44,490 bases of DNA. It comes from Clostridiales bacterium UBA1701 (GTDB taxonomy: Bacteria; Bacillota; Clostridia; Oscillospirales; Oscillospiraceae). The position numbers were made by a program, and so were the translations under genes. The stretch covers positions 1-44,490 of the forward strand of contig DCJL01000014.1 of the NCBI GenBank assembly GCA_002320035.1, given 5' to 3'. Below are positions 41,212-44,490 of this stretch, piece by piece (the stretch's first letter is position 1; each line of letters opens with the position of its first letter). The notes under the pieces were generated by a model. It saw only the letters and a list, made by a program, of their open reading frames with translations. It was not told where the DNA came from and searched no databases.

Positions 41212-41794
41212 ATTTAATAGCAAAGTTGTCCTCGCCAGCGGTGAGGTGCTGATGGATCTTACTGCAGACACAGTAGATCCTGCGCATGTTCTCGCCGGAT
41301 ACACATTCCACGGTAAAGACGGCGCCCCCGGCGTCGGTACTTGCACCTTTGACAGTGACACCAGCGACGATACTGCTGCAGTTGGTGAAATCCTTACGGG
41401 GAAGACCGCGCACGCACGTGGGGCAAAGCTTGTCGGTACAATGCCCAATAACGGCGCTGTGGCCGGGAAAATTAAGGCAAGAGCAGAACGCTATCCGGTG
41501 CCGCAGGGCTTCCATGACGGCAGCGGCGCGGTTGAAATAGACCCGGTCGAACAGTCTAAACTCATTCCTGCGAATATCCGCAATGGCGTCACTATACTCG
41601 GCGTAGCGGGCACGATGAGTGGCTCTGAGAACGAAAAGAAACAGGCCAAGGAAGTCTCGCCTACTTTTGCAGAGCAGACGGTGCTTCCCGATGAGGGCTT
41701 TACTTGCCTGTCTGAGGTAAAGGTTGCCGCAATCCCGGTAGTTTACACCGACAATGCCGCCGGAGGAAAGACGGTAACAATTGGAGCTGCGTGA
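41204..41794 (+). CDS. tail fibre protein with LASGEVLMDL module
   Basis: 196 residues from GTG 41204 behind GGAGGG. The N-terminal ~40 residues (VVLASGEVLMDLTADTVDP ... GYTFHGKDGAP) recur in the next gene. The rest is beta-rich repeats (GEILTGKTAHARGAKLVGTM, ANIRNGVTILGVAGTM), typical of phage tail-tip fibres. Its end shares the GGKTVTIG pattern with the preceding small protein. Confidence 0.65.
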   Translation: MPEFNSKVVLASGEVLMDLTADTVDPAHVLAGYTFHGKDGAPGVGTCTFDSDTSDDTAAVGEILTGKTAHARGAKLVGTMPNNGAVAGKIKARAERYPVPQGFHDGSGAVEIDPVEQSKLIPANIRNGVTILGVAGTMSGSENEKKQAKEVSPTFAEQTVLPDEGFTCLSEVKVAAIPVVYTDNAAGGKTVTIGAA

Positions 41795-41795
41795 T

Positions 41796-42305
41796 ATGGC
41801 CAATAGCAAAATTATGCTTGCAAGCGGCGAGGTACTGATGGATTTGTCTGCTGATACGGTCAACCCGGATGCCTTGGCGGAGGGTTATACCGCTCACGAC
41901 AAAGCGGGTAATCCCATTGTAGGCCGTATGGCCGGAATTCAGATTGTGAAGCTCTGGGAAAATGCGTCGCCATCCAGTTTCTTCGGCGCACAAACGGTAT
42001 CCATGGCACTAATGCCATATGAGGCGGTTGAAATTGTGTGGGCAACTTATGTATCTGACGACGGTGGCGTATCGCGTCGATTTACCGGTAAATATCCTAT
42101 CATATGGCCAACAGACGGAAGCGGCGTCGGATGTCAGGCAACCGGCATGTATGCCGGGAATGCTGTAGAGCGTTTTATAAGGTTTTATAGCAGCGGAATC
42201 GTCTTTGACAACGGTGCTTATTACAATACATATGGAGGTTCTTCTATCGCAAGGGCACAAGTATTAGTTCCTTTGGAGATATACGGAATTAAGGGGGTAG
42301 GATGA
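41796..42305 (+). CDS. tail fibre protein, paralogous N-terminus
   Basis: 169 residues from ATG 41796, behind GGAG and one base past the previous stop. Residues 1-45 (KIMLASGEVLMDLSADTVNPDALAEGYTAHDKAGNPIVG) are a near copy of the previous protein's start. The C-terminus is a distinct beta-rich domain (FIRFYSSGIVFDNGAYYNTYGG), probably the receptor-binding tip. Shared base with different tips suggests module exchange. Confidence 0.65.
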   Translation: MANSKIMLASGEVLMDLSADTVNPDALAEGYTAHDKAGNPIVGRMAGIQIVKLWENASPSSFFGAQTVSMALMPYEAVEIVWATYVSDDGGVSRRFTGKYPIIWPTDGSGVGCQATGMYAGNAVERFIRFYSSGIVFDNGAYYNTYGGSSIARAQVLVPLEIYGIKGVG

Positions 42306-42559
42306 TGTATGCATTGAATCTTGACGCAGACGGGCGGATATTAAGCGCCACCTTCCCGGCGTACGCCCCGGATGGGGCTGTGCTTGCAGAGGCGCTGCCG
42401 GAGGGGAACATCAGCGATTACCTTTACCGGGACGGGGCTTTTCTCTATGAGCCGCTGCCGGAGCCGGAGGAACCAACGCCGGGACCAACCGCGGAGGAAC
42501 GGATTACTGCATTGGAAGACGAGCTGACGGCAACTAAGATTCTGCTGGGGGTGGAGTAA
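42302..42559 (+). CDS. tail-fibre accessory protein
   Basis: 85 residues, ATGA overlap. The Pro/Glu-rich middle (LPEPEEPTPGPT) joins an N-terminal domain (MMYALNLDADGRILSATF) to a helix (AEERITALEDELTATKILLG) typical of proteins following fibre genes in Clostridia phages. Possibly a fibre-assembly helper. Confidence 0.6.
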   Translation: MMYALNLDADGRILSATFPAYAPDGAVLAEALPEGNISDYLYRDGAFLYEPLPEPEEPTPGPTAEERITALEDELTATKILLGVE

Positions 42560-43006
42560 ATGACGCTTTCTGAATTAGCCAGAAAGGTGCGGCCGCTCAT
42601 TGAAAAGGCCGCCGAGAGCTTGGGCGATATGGACGCACTTGAGGCGCCGCTGCTATTTAAGCGCTGGACACCGGGGGAGACTGTCGCCCCCGGTGACAGG
42701 CGGTACTATCCGCTCGCGGACAAGCTGTATAAGGTCAACAAGGGCCAAGGTCATACTACTCAGGCAGACTGGACGCCGGACAAAACCCCAGCCCTTTGGT
42801 CCGTGGTCAGCAAAGGACAGACAGGGGCAGTCGATGACCCCATCAACGCCGCCAGGGGCATGGAGTATCAGTACGGACTGTACTATCTCGACCCGGAGGA
42901 TGGAAAGCGCTATCTCTGCTGCCGGGGCGCCGAGACTGGGACGATAAGTCTTCAGTACCTGCCTCACGAGCTGGTAGGCCATTATTTTGAGGAGGTGACA
43001 GCGTGA
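42560..43006 (+). CDS. carbohydrate-binding (CBM5/12-like) tail protein
   Basis: 148 residues behind GGGGTGGAG. The aromatic-rich module RWTPGETVAPGDRRYYP ... LYKVNKGQGHTTQADWTPDKTPALW matches the chitin-binding/CBM5-12-like domain often found before phage endolysins. It may bind surface glycan. A second part (YQYGLYYLDPEDGKRYLCCRG) is unassigned. Overlaps the endolysin by four bases. Confidence 0.7.
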   Translation: MTLSELARKVRPLIEKAAESLGDMDALEAPLLFKRWTPGETVAPGDRRYYPLADKLYKVNKGQGHTTQADWTPDKTPALWSVVSKGQTGAVDDPINAARGMEYQYGLYYLDPEDGKRYLCCRGAETGTISLQYLPHELVGHYFEEVTA

Positions 43007-43782
43007 GTAAAACGGCAAACGGCCTGGTTGAATATGCCCGGGCGCAGCTCGGGCGGCCCTACTGGTGGGGCACCTTCGGGCAGACGGCAGGCGCTTCCCT
43101 GCTGAGTTCAAAGCGGGCGCAGTACCCTGGCTATTATCAGGCGGCGGACTTTGAAAGCCAGTTTGGCCACAAGGTGCACGACTGCGTGGGGCTGATCAAG
43201 GGCTACCGCTGGTGCGACGGCCCGGAGGACGGCAGGCCGGCCTATAGCGGCGCACAGGATGTAGCCGTGGCGGGGCTATACCGGCAATGCAGCGTAAAAG
43301 GAAACATCCTCTCCATGCCGGACGAGCCGGGAATCTGCGTATTTATGGGAAACATGGGCCATGTGGGCGTAAGCATCGGCGGCGGCAGGGTGATCGAGGC
43401 CATGGGCCACGCCTACGGCGTGGTGGAGACGCGGCTTTCGGGCCGGGGCTGGGCTTTCTGGGGAAAGCCGGATTGGATTGATTACAGTGATAATTCTCCG
43501 GCTGCCGGGAAACCTGACAGCACTCCCGGCGCAAGCGCCGGGACAAGGCCCAGCTACTTCTACCGGGTGGCGCTGCCGCTGCTGAAAACCGGAATGGTCT
43601 GCGGCGAGGTGCGGACGGCCCAGCGGCTGCTGATTGCCCTGAGATATCTGCCTGCCGGAGAAGATGACGGCGAGTTCGGACCGAAAACCTTCAAAGCCGC
43701 GCAGGACTTCCAGCGGGCACGGGGGCTGCTGGCCGATGGAGAAATCGGCGGCGACACCTGGAGTGAGCTTGCGAAAGGGTGA
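43003..43782 (+). CDS. NlpC/P60 endolysin with peptidoglycan-binding domain
   Basis: 259 residues from GTG 43003 (GGAGGTGACAGC upstream). The NlpC/P60 hydrolase has catalytic Cys61 (VHDCVGLIKGY) and His120 (MGHVGVSIGGGRVIEA). A linker (PAAGKPDSTPGASAG) leads to a C-terminal PG_binding_1 domain (about 185-255, GEVRTAQRLLIALRYLP ... GEFGPKTFKAAQDFQRARGL). Cuts peptide bonds in the cell wall at lysis. Confidence 0.92.
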   Translation: MSKTANGLVEYARAQLGRPYWWGTFGQTAGASLLSSKRAQYPGYYQAADFESQFGHKVHDCVGLIKGYRWCDGPEDGRPAYSGAQDVAVAGLYRQCSVKGNILSMPDEPGICVFMGNMGHVGVSIGGGRVIEAMGHAYGVVETRLSGRGWAFWGKPDWIDYSDNSPAAGKPDSTPGASAGTRPSYFYRVALPLLKTGMVCGEVRTAQRLLIALRYLPAGEDDGEFGPKTFKAAQDFQRARGLLADGEIGGDTWSELAKG

Positions 43783-43788
43783 GACCGG

Positions 43789-44061
43789 ATGATTACATTT
43801 ACATGGCAGACAGTTATAACCGCGGCTGCAGTGGCGGCAGCCATTATTGCCCTAGTGGGCTATTACAATAAGGCTTTTAAGTGGTATCAAAAGCAGGAGA
43901 GACAAGAGATGGCAATCGCCAGGATGAAAGAAGAAAATACTATGGTTGTGTTCGCTCTCTCAGCCTGTCTCGACGGATTACAGCAGCTTGGCTGCAATCA
44001 CACGGTTACAACGGCAAAAGAAAAACTGGACAAGTACATAAACCAAAAAGCACATGAATGA
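43789..44061 (+). CDS. holin-accessory membrane protein
   Basis: 90 residues. One N-terminal membrane helix (about 8-25, TVITAAAVAAAIIALVGYY) then a charged helix and a small domain with GCNHTVTTAKEKLDKYINQKAH, common in phage lysis cassettes. Likely acts with the following holin. Confidence 0.65.
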   Translation: MITFTWQTVITAAAVAAAIIALVGYYNKAFKWYQKQERQEMAIARMKEENTMVVFALSACLDGLQQLGCNHTVTTAKEKLDKYINQKAHE

Positions 44062-44073
44062 AAGGAGAAACCC

Positions 44074-44463
44074 ATGACAAACATTATTATTGAGAATCTG
44101 GTAAAAATCGCCTTTGCCCTTCTGATGACTCTTATAGGAGTGCTGGGCACCTGGCTCACCATTCAGATGGAGAAGACCACCAAGCTGGGCAATGTGCAGG
44201 CCGCCGTCAAGAGCACAATTAATATGGCGCAGCTTACAGCCCAGGAACTGCAGCAGACGGTGGTTGACGGGCTAAAGCACGCAAATGCGGACAATAAGCT
44301 GACCAAAGACGAAATTGCCAAGCTGGGTGAGGCGCTGATTGCAAAAACGCTTGATAAATTGGACGCGCCTACCACGGAGCTGCTCAATGGCGTTGGCGTA
44401 GATATCAGCGCACTGATCACCGGAGCTGGCGAGGCATGGATTCAGAAAATCAAAGGTATTTAA
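44074..44463 (+). CDS. phage holin (LLH-type)
   Basis: 129 residues behind AAAGGAG. A single N-terminal membrane helix (about 8-30, IAFALLMTLIGVLGTWLTI) and a long soluble helical part (NMAQLTAQELQQTVVDGLKHAN) match the LLH-type phage holins. Forms the lesion that lets the endolysin reach the wall. Confidence 0.8.
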   Translation: MTNIIIENLVKIAFALLMTLIGVLGTWLTIQMEKTTKLGNVQAAVKSTINMAQLTAQELQQTVVDGLKHANADNKLTKDEIAKLGEALIAKTLDKLDAPTTELLNGVGVDISALITGAGEAWIQKIKGI

Positions 44464-44490
44464 CAGACGCGGGCAGGGAGCAATTCGCTC

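Noticed and set aside
44464..44490. Right attachment site at the end of the window
   Set aside because: The last bases show no match to the tRNA-Lys fragment; the prophage continues outside.

Overview
This is a window from the chromosome of a Gram-positive, probably endospore-forming Clostridia. A high-GC gut Oscillospiraceae-type genome is my best guess from protein flavour, GC-rich codon use and a sigma-E-like promoter. The chromosome carries an integrated tailed-phage genome. Positions 1-11.9 kb are ordinary host DNA and 11.9 kb to the end is prophage, whose right end lies outside the window.

Host part. A membrane-anchored foldase-like protein (minus, cut by the left edge) is divergent from a calcineurin-like phosphoesterase. 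A 20-codon ORF with a strong ribosome site and a sigma-E-like promoter follows, then a YitT-type membrane protein and release factor 2 (both minus). Next, on the plus strand, come prs, pth and a glycogen operon: glgC, glgD, glgP and an overlapping PfkB-family kinase. The operon ends in a strong terminator.

Prophage part. The left attachment site is the 3' half of a tRNA-Lys(UUU) gene on the minus strand, next to a tyrosine integrase. The lysogeny region reads int, hicA-hicB toxin-antitoxin, a membrane-anchored DEDDh exonuclease and an S24-type repressor. The lytic strand starts across a divergent operator region with a DUF2829/Tad2-like protein and continues with small regulators, an initiator-like protein with an embedded origin-like palindrome cluster, a DnaB-type helicase, ParA and ParB homologues, many small accessory genes, an HUH endonuclease, a KTR zinc-ribbon protein and an HNH nuclease. 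A cos/pac-candidate gap follows, then an HK97-type head module (TerS, TerL, portal, ClpP protease, capsid, connectors) and a siphovirus tail module. The tail module includes major tail protein, a gpG/gpT programmed -1 frameshift, tape measure, tail, baseplate and fibre genes. The lysis genes are an NlpC/P60 endolysin and two holin-like proteins.

Most interesting signal. A 19-bp palindrome, consensus TGTGTCCAAATTGGACACA, occurs about eight times, only in the prophage and mostly at module boundaries: int/hicAB, hicAB/exonuclease, exonuclease/repressor, before the HUH gene, and capsid/connector. One copy lies inside the start of the parB-like gene and two inside a tail gene. All three coding copies are read in the same frame as V-S-x-L-D-T. 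Two copies form part of ~55-bp direct repeats bracketing hicAB. The palindrome is not in the repressor operator region. I propose a dispersed parS-like (N15-like) or stoperator-like site system, probably read by the prophage ParB homologue, or alternatively by the HUH nuclease.
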